A stretch of DNA of 64,000 nt from Neomoorella stamsii (GCF_002995805.1 NZ_PVXL01000072.1:1-64000); one strand, 5' to 3'; positions 1-9,424 are shown, numbered from the stretch's first letter. Program-made: numbers and translations. The notes: generated from the letters alone by a model not told the origin.

Positions 1-122
1 CAGACTTTTCTTCTTTAAGGATTTCCAGCACAACTTTGGCTTTAAAATCTGTTGGATATTTCTTTCGTACACTCATTTGACGCTTAGGACCCCCTGTTTT
101 TGTGTCTAGTTTTCTGGGTCCA
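1..122 (-). mobile_element. IS3-family insertion sequence, partial (terminal repeat and start of OrfA)
   Basis: Reading leftward, a terminal-repeat-like sequence starts at about 122 (TGGACCCAGAAAACTAGACA). It is followed by an ORF with ATG at 74-76 that runs off the window edge (residues begin MSVRKKYPTDFKAK and continue VVLEILKEEKS). This matches the helix-turn-helix start of IS3-family OrfA transposases. The element sits directly on the 3' end of cas4 and supplies that gene's present stop codon. The exact boundary and the target duplication cannot be fixed because the other end is outside the window. Confidence 0.8.
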
Positions 123-558
123 TTATAGTATAAACCGTTTCCGCGATCTCTTGTTTTAACTTTATTATCCTTGCCTCTGTCGCCTCGTCTAAAAATACGT
201 GTTCCTTTTCCCTTTCTTCTGGAAAGAGTAACTCCCCTTCGGACTCAATCCCCATTTCCTTTAACTCGTACAGGTAAAAGGCCAACTGAAGCCGGGCAGC
301 CTCACGCGCCCGGGACGATTTTTTTACTTCACCGACTACTAAACTCTTGTTACTTTTTCGAAGTACGTCTATTTTTAAGTGACCTATGTATATCTCTTTC
401 CTATCCCGTTCATAGGCCTGCTCCTGTACCAGGCGTCCTATTTCCAAATACACATTATCCTGGTCAGGTGTCACGTGCCGGGCCATAAGCCACGCCTGGC
501 GCGGACAGATCATATAAGATTGTACTAAGGTACCGGTTATCTTGCCTTCTTTTTCCAT
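106..558 (-). pseudogene. cas4: Cas4 nuclease, 3'-truncated by IS insertion
   Basis: RecB-like Cas4 normally trims prespacers with Cas1-Cas2 during adaptation. Seen here: the N-terminal cluster cysteine in SYMICPRQAWL, the DNxxLExGR-like stretch, an Asp in HLKIDVL and the E-x-K core in VGEVKKSSR. The 150-residue reading frame ends with MDPEN, which is read from the adjoining IS terminus. The C-terminal segment carrying the other three Fe-S cysteines of Cas4 is absent. The remaining frame is open and could be translated, but the iron-sulphur cluster could not form in the usual way. It follows cas3 by 40 bp. cas1 and cas2, usually next, are not in the window. Confidence 0.85.
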
Positions 559-598
559 GCTTTAAACTCCACCATATAGCTTTATGGCTAAATGTTTT

Positions 599-3061
599 TC
601 ACAGTATAATAGGATCATCGTCGCGCTGCCGCCGGAAACCAGTCTCCCGTTCATAGTACTGCTCCAAGATATCACAGCTCAGGTACAAGGGTCTAGTGGC
701 ACTGTCCAGCCCCAAAGCCAGCTTGGCCGGGACAGAAACAATCCGTTCGTAAAAATCTCTCTTAATGCTCAGGAAGTTATGCCTCCGCCGTAGCAGATCT
801 TTCTCTTTCAAAACAAACTCCTGGTAAAACTGCCATATCTCCCGGGCACGCTCATCCAGTTCTACAAAAACATCTACATACGAAGGCAATTCCTGGATAA
901 GTTTAAATTCAGATACTGCTATCCTGCTTTCATTGTTCAAGTCGCTGAAATATAAATCCTCCATGGCTGCAATTATTTTTGCCGCCTCGTCTTTGCTCTT
1001 TTTCTCCTCCACAATCCGGAAAAATTCTTCCACGAGATCAAAAAAATCTTTTTCCGTGAATTCGCTGTACTGCTCAAAAATCTTCCGGATGACGTGGCAA
1101 TGAATAGCCCCATATACCCTATTAGCCAGGGTATGCCCCTCTTCATCTACCAGGTGGAGTACGCATACTAGTCCGCCACGCTTATGGCCGTGCCGGTTAC
1201 AGCGCCCTGCCGCCTGTATGATGGAATCAACAGGGGAGAGATCGCGCCATACAATATCAAAATCAAGATCCACACCAGCTTCTACTACCTGAGTTGACAC
1301 GACTACGGGCTTGTGCCCAGAAGATAGGGCTTGATTGATCTCCTCGACCCGTTTTTTTCGTTCCAAGGGTACAACGTTGGTGGAAAGATAAAACATCAAC
1401 GGCCTGTACCCTTGTTCCCGCAAAAACTGCTTTATGCACTGGTAAAGCTCCAGGGAAGAGTTAATGGTATTTACTATAAGCAAATAAGAACGTGAAGGGT
1501 CATACTGGCGAGCAAATTCAGTTGCCACCTCTACTACCCGTTTAGGACGTAAATCTACCTGGACCTGCACCCGGTTCAGCCGGTTAAAAAATTTCCTGAC
1601 CAACTCTTCATCGCCCACCAGTTCTCTGGCCTCGCCGTACTTGAATAGCAAGGGCTTAGTAGCTGTCATCAAAATGATGTAAGCCCCAAAGTATTCAGCT
1701 AGTCCCTTTAGCACCTCCCGCACTAGCTCCCAGTACTCCACCGGTATGTTCTGGACTTCATCCATAATAACTATGGAGCCTAATAGTTTGTTCGATTTTT
1801 TTAACATGCGATTTTGAAAGCCTATAAGGGAATGTAATAGCTGCACAAAGGTAGTTACAATTATCTCGCTCTGCCAGCTCTCTATAAGCAATAAAGATTC
1901 CTCCAGGCTAAATTCTTCCCCCGCCTTTTCCCCTTCCAGCTTATAAATGGTGTCGGCCAGGTAATGGTGCTTGAGGAGGTAACTGCTTTCCTTAGCAGCG
2001 AAGTCCTTGAGGGATGCTCGCAGGACATCGCCAAAAACTGTAAAAGTCTGGTCAATTATATTGGTAAAAGAAAGGGCATAAATAATCCTCGCGCTATAAC
2101 CCTTTTCCCTGTGCAAGCGCTCCCTCAACCGGAGGGCGGCGCTCAAGGAGGTCAGCGTCTTCCCCGCACCTGTGGGAGCCGTGAGGGTAAACAAATGCTG
2201 ATCTAAAGAAACACGGGTGATGGTATTAGTTACTTTCTGGTAAATCTCTTCCCGTAGCGAATTTATGTCATCGCTGGAGGAGGCAGCAAACTTTTTCTCT
2301 TTAAAACTATCCACAGCCCCGGGAGGTAGCCAGCAACGGGGAACAGCCCCTACTCCCCCAGCTTCCCTCTTGTCGGCATCTATCAGGGCCGAGTACAGGG
2401 CCAGCAGGAGGAAATAGGCCTTTCTCCTGGTAAAGCCATCCGCCTGTTTGAAGCGCCGGTGCAGCCGGTAAAGCTGGGCATATATTCCCCGCCAGCTAGA
2501 GCAAAACGTCTCCAGTAGGTCGGGAGAAAAAAAGTTAAAGGGTTCCTGGGCATTAACCAGGCTGGTAATAATATCTTCGCGCCGAGCAAACAGGTCAGCG
2601 ACCTGTTCCTCGACTAGTTGCAACTTATACCTTAAGGACGGCTGGACTTCCGTAAGCTCAGGCTCTTCTAAATCGCCAGGTCTGACCAGGTGTCTTTCCA
2701 GGTTATCTAAGTTGGCATGATGCCGTGTAATCGCCATAAAACATAGAAGGGGTGCAAAGGCTAAGGTGGCTTCTAAGGTGGTTTCCTCTTTTTTTAGTAG
2801 CGTTGTTACCAGGTAACTTCCCCAAAGGCCTGAAATAAAGGCGTGGTGATGTTTGTCACCATCCCTAACCTTTTCCAGGAGGTACCTTTGAAAAAAGGTA
2901 GTATATTTGCCAAAGTCGTGGGTAAATCCCGTTACAGCGGCAAGCATATGCAGGACATCCCGTCCTGGCCCCGGGATGTCCTGTAGGCATTGCTGCATTT
3001 CCATGGCCACTTCCCTTAAATGCAGGTCCAGCGGTTTACCGGGGTGGGAGTAAAACTCCAT
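599..3061 (-). CDS. cas3: Cas3 helicase-nuclease (type I-B)
   Basis: Cas3 is recruited by Cascade and degrades target DNA. The 820-residue protein has an N-terminal HD nuclease domain (H48-D49 in FTHDFGKYT, HHH at 71-73, RHH at 113-115, a late Asp in ALIDADKRE). An SF2 helicase follows: Walker A TAPTGAGKT at about 294-302, DEVQ box at 434-437, MTATKP at about 465, and motif VI in QAAGRCNRHG. All catalytic motifs look present and the length is normal for the fused HD-helicase form. It starts 3 bp after the cas5 stop, so translation is probably coupled. Sequence alone indicates an intact interference nuclease. Confidence 0.95.
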   Translation of the reverse strand: MEFYSHPGKPLDLHLREVAMEMQQCLQDIPGPGRDVLHMLAAVTGFTHDFGKYTTFFQRYLLEKVRDGDKHHHAFISGLWGSYLVTTLLKKEETTLEATLAFAPLLCFMAITRHHANLDNLERHLVRPGDLEEPELTEVQPSLRYKLQLVEEQVADLFARREDIITSLVNAQEPFNFFSPDLLETFCSSWRGIYAQLYRLHRRFKQADGFTRRKAYFLLLALYSALIDADKREAGGVGAVPRCWLPPGAVDSFKEKKFAASSSDDINSLREEIYQKVTNTITRVSLDQHLFTLTAPTGAGKTLTSLSAALRLRERLHREKGYSARIIYALSFTNIIDQTFTVFGDVLRASLKDFAAKESSYLLKHHYLADTIYKLEGEKAGEEFSLEESLLLIESWQSEIIVTTFVQLLHSLIGFQNRMLKKSNKLLGSIVIMDEVQNIPVEYWELVREVLKGLAEYFGAYIILMTATKPLLFKYGEARELVGDEELVRKFFNRLNRVQVQVDLRPKRVVEVATEFARQYDPSRSYLLIVNTINSSLELYQCIKQFLREQGYRPLMFYLSTNVVPLERKKRVEEINQALSSGHKPVVVSTQVVEAGVDLDFDIVWRDLSPVDSIIQAAGRCNRHGHKRGGLVCVLHLVDEEGHTLANRVYGAIHCHVIRKIFEQYSEFTEKDFFDLVEEFFRIVEEKKSKDEAAKIIAAMEDLYFSDLNNESRIAVSEFKLIQELPSYVDVFVELDERAREIWQFYQEFVLKEKDLLRRRHNFLSIKRDFYERIVSVPAKLALGLDSATRPLYLSCDILEQYYERETGFRRQRDDDPIIL

Positions 3062-3064
3062 TAC

Positions 3065-3826
3065 CTATACCTCCAGGAAACTCACAACCTCTTCCTCTCC
3101 CGCCCGATAGCGCAGGGAATATACAGGGACTTTAAATATACCGCGCATTTTCTTTTGGTTCTTTTCGTAAATTATGGAAACTGGCGGCCGCAGTTCCCGG
3201 CCAGGGCCAAAGCTTTGGGGAGCTTTTTCTCTTATATACTGGAGGTCACCGCCCTCACCAGTAAAATTCAACCGCTCTATGGCCTGAGCATTGCATACTG
3301 TCACCACTTCGACCTCCCTCCCCGGCTGCACCTCCTGGATACTCTTTTCACTCACCAAATCTACCAGAATTGGCTTCGCTATGAATTCGCTTAGCCCCAG
3401 GTAAAGGGGATAGCGGCTTTTCCCTTCTTCCAGACTTGCTGCCAGCTTTCCTGTAATCTCCTTATCTGCGTGGTAAAAATATACGCGGTAGCGCAAGCTG
3501 GTAAATTCCTGGGCAGGCAGGAGTATCTCCATGGGGATCTGGGTGCCTCCTCCGCTGCCGTTGACTTCATTGATGTTTGTGGTCCGTATATAATTTACCG
3601 TCTGAATGGTCTTCCGCACCGGCGCCTTGATGGCCGCAGCCAAGCGAGCCTTAACGGGCGACAGTAAGTCGTAATAGGAATCCCGCTCCCACCCCAGGAT
3701 AGCAGCGACTATCCCCATCAAGGCTGTTCTGGGGGGAAAAGCATAGGAGAGGGAGGAGGAATTGGTATAAAATTTACGGAAATGCGCCATGGGACCGGTC
3801 AGGTCGAAAACCACTATGTCCTGCAT
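3065..3826 (-). CDS. cas5: Cas5 (Cas5h-type) Cascade subunit
   Basis: A 253-residue RAMP-fold protein that caps the 5' handle end of the crRNA in the type I-B complex. The N-terminus (DLTGPMAHFRKFYTNSSSLS, then SYAFPPRTALMG) is the typical Cas5 signature around the first beta strand and the glycine-rich helix. It lies 21 bp after cas7 and 3 bp before cas3 in the same transcript. No truncation is seen. Assignment to the Cas5h branch rests on its partners Csh1 and Csh2. Confidence 0.92.
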   Translation of the reverse strand: MQDIVVFDLTGPMAHFRKFYTNSSSLSYAFPPRTALMGIVAAILGWERDSYYDLLSPVKARLAAAIKAPVRKTIQTVNYIRTTNINEVNGSGGGTQIPMEILLPAQEFTSLRYRVYFYHADKEITGKLAASLEEGKSRYPLYLGLSEFIAKPILVDLVSEKSIQEVQPGREVEVVTVCNAQAIERLNFTGEGGDLQYIREKAPQSFGPGRELRPPVSIIYEKNQKKMRGIFKVPVYSLRYRAGEEEVVSFLEV

Positions 3827-3847
3827 AAGCCGTCGTTCCTTCCTGTT

Positions 3848-4798
3848 TCAGGCCTGCAATACCTGAACTCTGCCCTTACCTATCACTCCTTCTAACCACA
3901 AAGGAAGTCTCACTTCTTGTCCCTGGTACAGCGTGCAGAGGTGTTCGTGCTGCCAGCAATATACCCGAGCGACCCAGGGAGCTATGCTTTTTAAGCAGTC
4001 AGCCATTCCATCCAGACGCAGCTTCACATCGCTAATTTCCCTTAAACCCGTAGTCTCCTCCAGGCTTAAATATTCACGCAGGTCTCCACAGAAGGTATCG
4101 GCATCCTTGTATTCCAGGCGGAGGTAAAGCCGCGGGTACTGGCCGATCTTGCTCCTGGTAGCCAGCAACGGGATGGCCTTGAGGAGGGCTTCATCCAGCA
4201 AAGCAATATCGGCTTCGGTCAAACCCGTCTTCTCCGCCCGGCGGGCGCTTATAATGCCATGAAAGGCAATAAGGGAATAATATACCCGGTAATCTTTACC
4301 TATGGTGCCCTGCTCCTTACCGCTTTCGGCAGCAAGCTGGGAAGTAATGCTTACGGAATCCACCAGTGTAGCGCGGTTAAGGGAGTATCCCCAGTTGAAC
4401 TGCACCGGCCCTATGAAAGTCAGGGAAGAACCTGTTCTGCCGCCATCGGCTTTGATGGGCATAGTAGCACCGAAGAGCCGCACGTCTATAAGCTTCTCCA
4501 ATAAGGCCGGTATGTCCTCCTGTCCTACTTTATTCTTGCCCAGAATAACTTTGAGGCGTTCGGTGGCGTTAACCACGCCCTCAGCCTTGGTAATATAAAT
4601 TTGCTGTTCCTTATCTTTAAACTTATCCTGTAAGTAATCCCTTATGTACCGCTTGAGGCGGACATCGCTTACCAGATTGCGTTCCCGTTCATAATCCATA
4701 CGAGGGCGGTTTTCATCGTCGGGATCCCCGTTAGGATTGCACATCTTGGCATCGTAGATGTAAAGGATTTCCCTGTTATTTTTTACTAATTCGGCCAT
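3848..4798 (-). CDS. cas7: Cas7 (Csh2-type) Cascade backbone
   Basis: A 316-residue RAMP protein that polymerises along the crRNA spacer in type I-B Cascade. The Csh2/Cas7 signature is near the start (IYDAKMCNPNGDPDDENRPR, residues about 13-32) and the conserved RLFGATMPI-like segment is near residue 107. It is encoded 30 bp after cas8b and 21 bp before cas5. Length and domain content are normal for the family, and no frameshift is visible. Confidence 0.95.
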   Translation of the reverse strand: MAELVKNNREILYIYDAKMCNPNGDPDDENRPRMDYERERNLVSDVRLKRYIRDYLQDKFKDKEQQIYITKAEGVVNATERLKVILGKNKVGQEDIPALLEKLIDVRLFGATMPIKADGGRTGSSLTFIGPVQFNWGYSLNRATLVDSVSITSQLAAESGKEQGTIGKDYRVYYSLIAFHGIISARRAEKTGLTEADIALLDEALLKAIPLLATRSKIGQYPRLYLRLEYKDADTFCGDLREYLSLEETTGLREISDVKLRLDGMADCLKSIAPWVARVYCWQHEHLCTLYQGQEVRLPLWLEGVIGKGRVQVLQA

Positions 4799-4828
4799 TT
4801 AAGCACATACCTCCTTGGCAAGATGGTT

Positions 4829-6760
4829 TTATGCCTGTTCTTCTTTGCCCTTGTATGAGGCAGCCCGGCGCACGCCATAGGAATAACCCGACAGGAGATA
4901 GAAAACATTTTCTTCCGGGGAAAGAGGCCAGCTGTTCACGTACTGGTCCATAACTTTTTTCATTTCAGCATACAGCCGCTCATTAAAAGTGAGAATCTTG
5001 TACTGGTGCAGCAAATTGAAAACCACATTGGCCAAATGCTGGAGGCGAGCTAGGCTCATACCCTGATAATTGATCTTTTCCAGGACCGGCTTATTCTCAT
5101 GGCCATGCTGGGCCTGGCTCCAGCCCACCTGCTCGATCAAATACCCCAGCAAGAACATAGCTGCTTGCGCCCCGTTATATCCCATTTCCTGCAAGAATGA
5201 TTTCATATTCTGGTCCACGTTAAGCTGCTGAAAATCCTCACTCACACCCGTCACCCCCTTTAATTGGCCTAATTTACGCAACAGGTACAGGAAAAGGTTG
5301 GCTTGCAGTACCGCCATGGCCATACTATATTCCACATACTTCTCATCCTTCACCCTGATATTACTGTTCGAGAAACGCCGCAGCTGATAAATAGCAATTA
5401 GCTCGGTAAACTGATTGATGAGGAAGGCATAATCAAACTGCCTCTCGCTGATCAAGGAATCGTAGATGTCCAGTATTTTCTTGTATTCGTTTACGTCACC
5501 GGTCTTCAAAGGTATTAAGTAATAGATCTTGTGCAAATCAATAACCCATTCCCTGCTTTCACCCCCCAGTAAGCCTTTACCGACATCGCTAACCTTGTTT
5601 ATGCTTCTTACAAGCTTCTTAATACGCGTGGGAGAAACATCCTTGATCAAACGCAATACTTTAAATTCGCTTCGACCGGCGGGCTTGTGATAAAATAACA
5701 GGTTGAGTATAGCCTTATTGTCCAAAGGACCTTCCTCTAAGAACTCGTCCAGTTCCTTTTCCAGTTCGTAAAGGCTCTTAAGATTATTGGCCACCTTAAT
5801 AGTATTGATCACGTAGGCAGCCCAATCTTCCAAATCCTTTTTAGCCGGTAAGGCTTCAAAAAGAAAGCCTGGAATGACATAACAATTAAAGTTCCCTATT
5901 TGGGTGTTGAGCCAATTTTTGACGAACTTTTCGGCAGCCAGAAGATTGCTGTAGCAACTCGCACAAAGGGTAAGGTTATGGTAGAAACCTTTTTCTGTCA
6001 CCCCCGAAGCAAAGCTAATTTTGTCAAGTATGTAATACTTAAATTCTAGCTCCTTGAATACATCTATTGCTACTTGGCCCGGCAAGCCGCAACTGGAACA
6101 ACAACCGGAGATAGTTTCCTCTAAAGCATCCTCAATCTTAATGCGGTAAACAAGGTCTCTATACTCCGGGTGGCTGCTTAAAGGTACTCCATCCACACTC
6201 ACCACCCACAGAGCAATCTCGTCCTTACTCAAGCCCCAATTTTTCCTGATCCAGGCTTCCACCGCGTCTGTTAATTTCTTGAGAAAGTTTTTTGAATTCC
6301 CCTTAACCTGTTCCAGGAGCCCTGTCATGGAAAAGCCCTCTCCCGCCAGGCCAAAACCCTCAACATCCAGGACCTTCATACCACCCGGCATATCCCGGTA
6401 AAAGTGGGCTAAGACCTTCTCCACCTGGGCCCTTAAGGAGCTCCCTTCCGGCAACTCTCTGGCTATATTGGGTAAGGTCTGGGATAAAAGATAGATTAAG
6501 GAAGAAGTAGCAGCCGATCTTTGCGGTTTATTACCCTTGGCATTACCGATCCAGAGATATTTCTTAGGAGTTTCTTTTTCCTTAACCTCCTCCACTTCTA
6601 CGTTAATCTTGTCAGCCCTGGTATCAAAATCTAGCAAAATTACCTTTCTGGTTTGGCCTTTACGGGTTCGACTGGGCAAGGGCTCCAGTATATTAGCTAA
6701 GAATTCCTCCCCTCCTGTACCGGCCAGCGCCTTACCCAGCTCGGACATGGCCTCCAGCAT
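4829..6760 (-). CDS. cas8b: Cas8b (Csh1 / TM1802-type) large subunit
   Basis: Large subunit of type I-B Cascade, expected to take part in PAM recognition and Cas3 recruitment. The 643-residue protein has a zinc-finger-like middle region with two cysteine pairs (CCSSCGLPG near residue 220 and CASCYSN near 264). The C-terminus (SPEENVFYLLSGYSYG) is typical of the TM1802/Csh1 family. It lies between cas6 and cas7. The family is highly divergent, so the assignment rests on these motifs and gene order. The start is an ATG with only a weak purine-rich upstream site. Confidence 0.88.
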   Translation of the reverse strand: MLEAMSELGKALAGTGGEEFLANILEPLPSRTRKGQTRKVILLDFDTRADKINVEVEEVKEKETPKKYLWIGNAKGNKPQRSAATSSLIYLLSQTLPNIARELPEGSSLRAQVEKVLAHFYRDMPGGMKVLDVEGFGLAGEGFSMTGLLEQVKGNSKNFLKKLTDAVEAWIRKNWGLSKDEIALWVVSVDGVPLSSHPEYRDLVYRIKIEDALEETISGCCSSCGLPGQVAIDVFKELEFKYYILDKISFASGVTEKGFYHNLTLCASCYSNLLAAEKFVKNWLNTQIGNFNCYVIPGFLFEALPAKKDLEDWAAYVINTIKVANNLKSLYELEKELDEFLEEGPLDNKAILNLLFYHKPAGRSEFKVLRLIKDVSPTRIKKLVRSINKVSDVGKGLLGGESREWVIDLHKIYYLIPLKTGDVNEYKKILDIYDSLISERQFDYAFLINQFTELIAIYQLRRFSNSNIRVKDEKYVEYSMAMAVLQANLFLYLLRKLGQLKGVTGVSEDFQQLNVDQNMKSFLQEMGYNGAQAAMFLLGYLIEQVGWSQAQHGHENKPVLEKINYQGMSLARLQHLANVVFNLLHQYKILTFNERLYAEMKKVMDQYVNSWPLSPEENVFYLLSGYSYGVRRAASYKGKEEQA

Positions 6761-6833
6761 TCTTTCCGCCCCCCATTGTTCTGGAATAATTAGTTATTGC
6801 TCCTGGGCCGATTTAGCATACAGCAAATCATTT

Positions 6834-7580
6834 CTATGAAGGTCGCGAGTATTCGCAGCATCCAAATCCCTGGGAATTCTTGGAACCAAGCCCGGCATTA
6901 AGGGCCACCTCTAAAAGCTGGGGGTCGCCTCGGAGGCGATAAGTACCCATCCACCCTTTAATTACCGTGCCTTTGTATTTAACTACTTTAAAATCCTTTT
7001 CCCTAACCCCGGCTGGCGCAATGCTAAAATCGCGCGTGTCACCCGGCCGGCCAAATATTAACAGGTATTTTTTAGCCAAGTTGGCCAAAACGAGCTCGCA
7101 AAAACGCGGCTCAAAAGGCGAATAGTAATAAGTGTAACGGCCAGCAGACCTCTCCAGAGTGCTGTATACCACCACGGGGGAAAGCATTTGAACCAGGATC
7201 TCCCTTTCCCGTACCACGGTATCGATTACTTCCACCCGTTCCACTTCCAGCAGGGCATCCCCTAGCCTGACCCGTCCCTGTTTCAAAAAGCCGTTACCCA
7301 TTTCCTGCACTACAAAGGAGATGGGGGAGCAAACCGTAAACTTTACTGGCGGAGAAAAAATCATTTTCTGGCCAGCTCTATCGACCCGTAACCGCCCGTG
7401 AAGGCGAGAGAAAGTAAAAAGCTTGAACTTCCGCCGGCCTAATTCAAAGCCCTGTTCATGCAAGAAACTCCTCAAGGCCGGTTGCTCTATCTGGTGATAA
7501 AGGGTTGCTTGAAGAAGGTGATTGTATTCTACAGGCAATATGAAATCACCGGCTGCGTTAAAGGTAACAGTTAAGCGCAT
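6834..7580 (-). CDS. cas6: Cas6 CRISPR RNA endoribonuclease
   Basis: Cas6 cleaves pre-crRNA within the repeat. I place the start at the ATG at 7580 (MRLTVTFNA), preceded by GGGAG at 7 bp spacing. An upstream in-frame start would add 23 residues of uncharacteristic sequence. The 248-residue protein has the C-terminal glycine-rich loop GLGSKNSQGFG that marks Cas6. An early histidine is present in NHLLQATLYHQI, a candidate catalytic residue. It is the first gene of the cas transcript seen here and is followed by cas8b after a 73 bp gap. Confidence 0.92.
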   Translation of the reverse strand: MRLTVTFNAAGDFILPVEYNHLLQATLYHQIEQPALRSFLHEQGFELGRRKFKLFTFSRLHGRLRVDRAGQKMIFSPPVKFTVCSPISFVVQEMGNGFLKQGRVRLGDALLEVERVEVIDTVVREREILVQMLSPVVVYSTLERSAGRYTYYYSPFEPRFCELVLANLAKKYLLIFGRPGDTRDFSIAPAGVREKDFKVVKYKGTVIKGWMGTYRLRGDPQLLEVALNAGLGSKNSQGFGCCEYSRPS

Positions 7581-7651
7581 AGATACACTCCCTCTGCCTC
7601 GCCGGTAGCAGTACGTCATAGAAATAATGCTAGCGCACCTGCCTAGCACCT

Positions 7652-7684
7652 ATTATAAAAACCTGAACCGTCAAATATTGACGG
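7652..7684 (-). promoter_or_regulatory. Candidate cas operon promoter with palindrome
   Basis: A perfect TATAAT lies at 7652-7657 on the minus strand, about 70 bp upstream of the cas6 ATG. Just upstream, at 7668-7684, is an inverted repeat (CCGTCAA, 3 bp, TTGACGG). It overlaps the spacer and -35 zone, and no good -35 hexamer is found at 17 bp. That layout would suit an operator or an activator-dependent promoter. Function is inferred from position only. Confidence 0.45.
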
Positions 7685-7949
7685 GGATAAGTGTGCCAAA
7701 TAAATATTTTTCAAATTTCGGGATGCTGCCGGTTTTTCTTGGTATGTTTCATTTTATCATGCCTTTAAGTTCTAGGATGGCCAAGACGATTGACTACCAA
7801 TTTCTTTAGTAGGAGATTACTACTGTATAACAGTGGTAAGGCAGTAATTCGACACCAAGGGAAAAAATTCCTGCTGCGTTACCGGGGAGTATGATTAAAG
7901 TTTGGGGCTTGTTTAATCCCAAGGTTACCAGTTGAGCAAGGGATAAATA
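7685..7949. other. Intergenic region between cas operon and hyd operon
   Basis: I see no gene, no tRNA and no repeat-spacer structure here. The stretch separates the divergent side of cas6 from the terminator of hydG. Short ORFs in it have no ribosome binding site or recognisable product. Confidence 0.6.
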
Positions 7950-7980
7950 AATAACCCCCACTCCTGCCCAGTGGGGGGTA
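7950..7980 (-). terminator. Intrinsic terminator of the hydE-hydG transcript
   Basis: On the minus strand a hairpin (TACCCCCCACT, loop, AGTGGGGGTTA) is followed by TTATTTATTTA. It lies 26 bp past the hydG stop codon. Confidence 0.85.
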
Positions 7981-8005
7981 CAGTATGAGGTCCGGGAGGC
8001 TGCAA

Positions 8006-9409
8006 TTAAAAATACAAATCCCTTTTGCCGGCGGCAATGCGCTCCAGGCGGCGTTCGGTTTCGGCCCGGATGGCCGGGCTGGGTATCTGGGCCAGGTGTT
8101 CCCTGATAGCAGCTTCCCCTGCTTCCCGGGTAGCCGGGCTGGCGTAGTCCAGCAGGTATTCTTTAAAGGTTAGGATGGCGTTGGGCTGGCATACATGCTG
8201 GATCTCGCCGGTTTTGGCCAGGGCCATGAAGCGGTCGCCGGTGCGGCCGCGGCGGTAACAGGCCGTACAGTAGCTGGGGAGATAGCCCCGCTGGCACAGA
8301 TCACGGATTACTTCATCTGGGTGGCGGTGGTCGCCGATTTCAAACTGGGGCACGTCGTCGCTGTTTTCAGTATAATGGCGGCCGTAACCGCCGACACCGG
8401 TGCAGGAGCCGGCGCTGAGCTGGGAAATCCCCAGGGCCAGGAGTTCAGCCCGGAGCTCCGGCGTCTCGCGCGTGGAAACGATCATGCCGGTATAGGGCAC
8501 GGCCAGGCGGATGATGGCTACCAGCTTCTTGAAATCGTCGTCGTTAACTAGATATGGGAAATTTTCCAGGTTAATGCCATACGCCGGCCGCAGGCGTGGT
8601 ACGGAGATGGTATGGGGCCCGACGCCGAAGGTTTGCTCCAGATGGCGGGCATGGTAGAGCAGGCCCATCACCTCAAATTTATAATCGTAGAGGCCGAAGA
8701 GGACCCCCAGGCCAACGTCGTCGATGCCACCCTCCATGGCCCGGTCCATGGCCGTGGTGTGCCAGTCGTAGTCCGCTTTAGGGCCGCCGGGGTGCATGTA
8801 GGCGTAAGTCGGCCGGTGGTAGGTTTCCTGGAAAAGAATGTAGGTGCCGATGCCGGCTTCTTTAAGCTGACGGTAAGCATCCACAGTGGTGGCGGCAATG
8901 TTGACGTTCACCCGGCGGATATTACCATTGGCCTCGGTAATGTGATAGACGCGGTTGATAACGTCCAGAACGTAGTCCAGGGGGCAGTGGACGGGGTCTT
9001 CCCCGGCTTCCAGGGCCAGGCGTTTATGCCCCAGGGACTCTAAAATGCGTACCTCCCGCTCCAGTTCCGCCGGTTCCAGGCGGCGGCGTTCAAATTTGTT
9101 TTCCCGCCGGTAGCCGCAGTAGCGGCAGTTATTAACACAGTAGTCGCTGAAGTAGAGGGGGGCAAAAAGGACCATGCGCCGGCCGTAGATCTTCTCTTTT
9201 ATTTCCCGGGCGGCGGCAAACATCTGCCGGCGCACGCCCGTGTCGTCGTTCTGGAGCAAAACGGCCACCTCGTAGGGCTCCAGGCCCTTTGCTTCCCGGG
9301 CCTTTGCAACGATGCGGGCAGCTTCATCCCTGGTGGCCCGTTTGGCTTCTTCCAGGTAACCTTCTATCTCTTCATGATTGATAAAGTCGGCATGATAACC
9401 GCTTTGCAT
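8006..9409 (-). CDS. hydG: [FeFe]-hydrogenase maturase HydG (radical SAM)
   Basis: HydG cleaves tyrosine to supply CO and CN ligands for the hydrogenase H-cluster. The radical-SAM cysteines are in FSDYCVNNCRYCGY (CxxxCxxC). The C-terminal cluster motif is in SYCTACYRRGRTG, and an ending of the type CQPNAILTFKEYL is also characteristic. I place the start at the ATG at 9409 (MQSGYHADFIN), with GGAGG 8 bp upstream, rather than the ATG five codons earlier. Its 467 residues are normal for the family. It is the last gene of the maturation operon and is followed by a clear terminator. No hydrogenase structural gene is in the window. Confidence 0.95.
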   Translation of the reverse strand: MQSGYHADFINHEEIEGYLEEAKRATRDEAARIVAKAREAKGLEPYEVAVLLQNDDTGVRRQMFAAAREIKEKIYGRRMVLFAPLYFSDYCVNNCRYCGYRRENKFERRRLEPAELEREVRILESLGHKRLALEAGEDPVHCPLDYVLDVINRVYHITEANGNIRRVNVNIAATTVDAYRQLKEAGIGTYILFQETYHRPTYAYMHPGGPKADYDWHTTAMDRAMEGGIDDVGLGVLFGLYDYKFEVMGLLYHARHLEQTFGVGPHTISVPRLRPAYGINLENFPYLVNDDDFKKLVAIIRLAVPYTGMIVSTRETPELRAELLALGISQLSAGSCTGVGGYGRHYTENSDDVPQFEIGDHRHPDEVIRDLCQRGYLPSYCTACYRRGRTGDRFMALAKTGEIQHVCQPNAILTFKEYLLDYASPATREAGEAAIREHLAQIPSPAIRAETERRLERIAAGKRDLYF

Positions 9410-9424
9410 GGAAATTGCCTCCAT

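Noticed and set aside
7580-8005. Possible CRISPR array or leader next to cas6
   Set aside because: No repeat of 25-40 bp recurs at regular spacing in this stretch or elsewhere in the window; only a single palindrome and a terminator are present.
8195-9043. Long plus-strand ORFs opposite hydG
   Set aside because: Shadows of a high-GC conserved gene; no ribosome site and no recognisable product.
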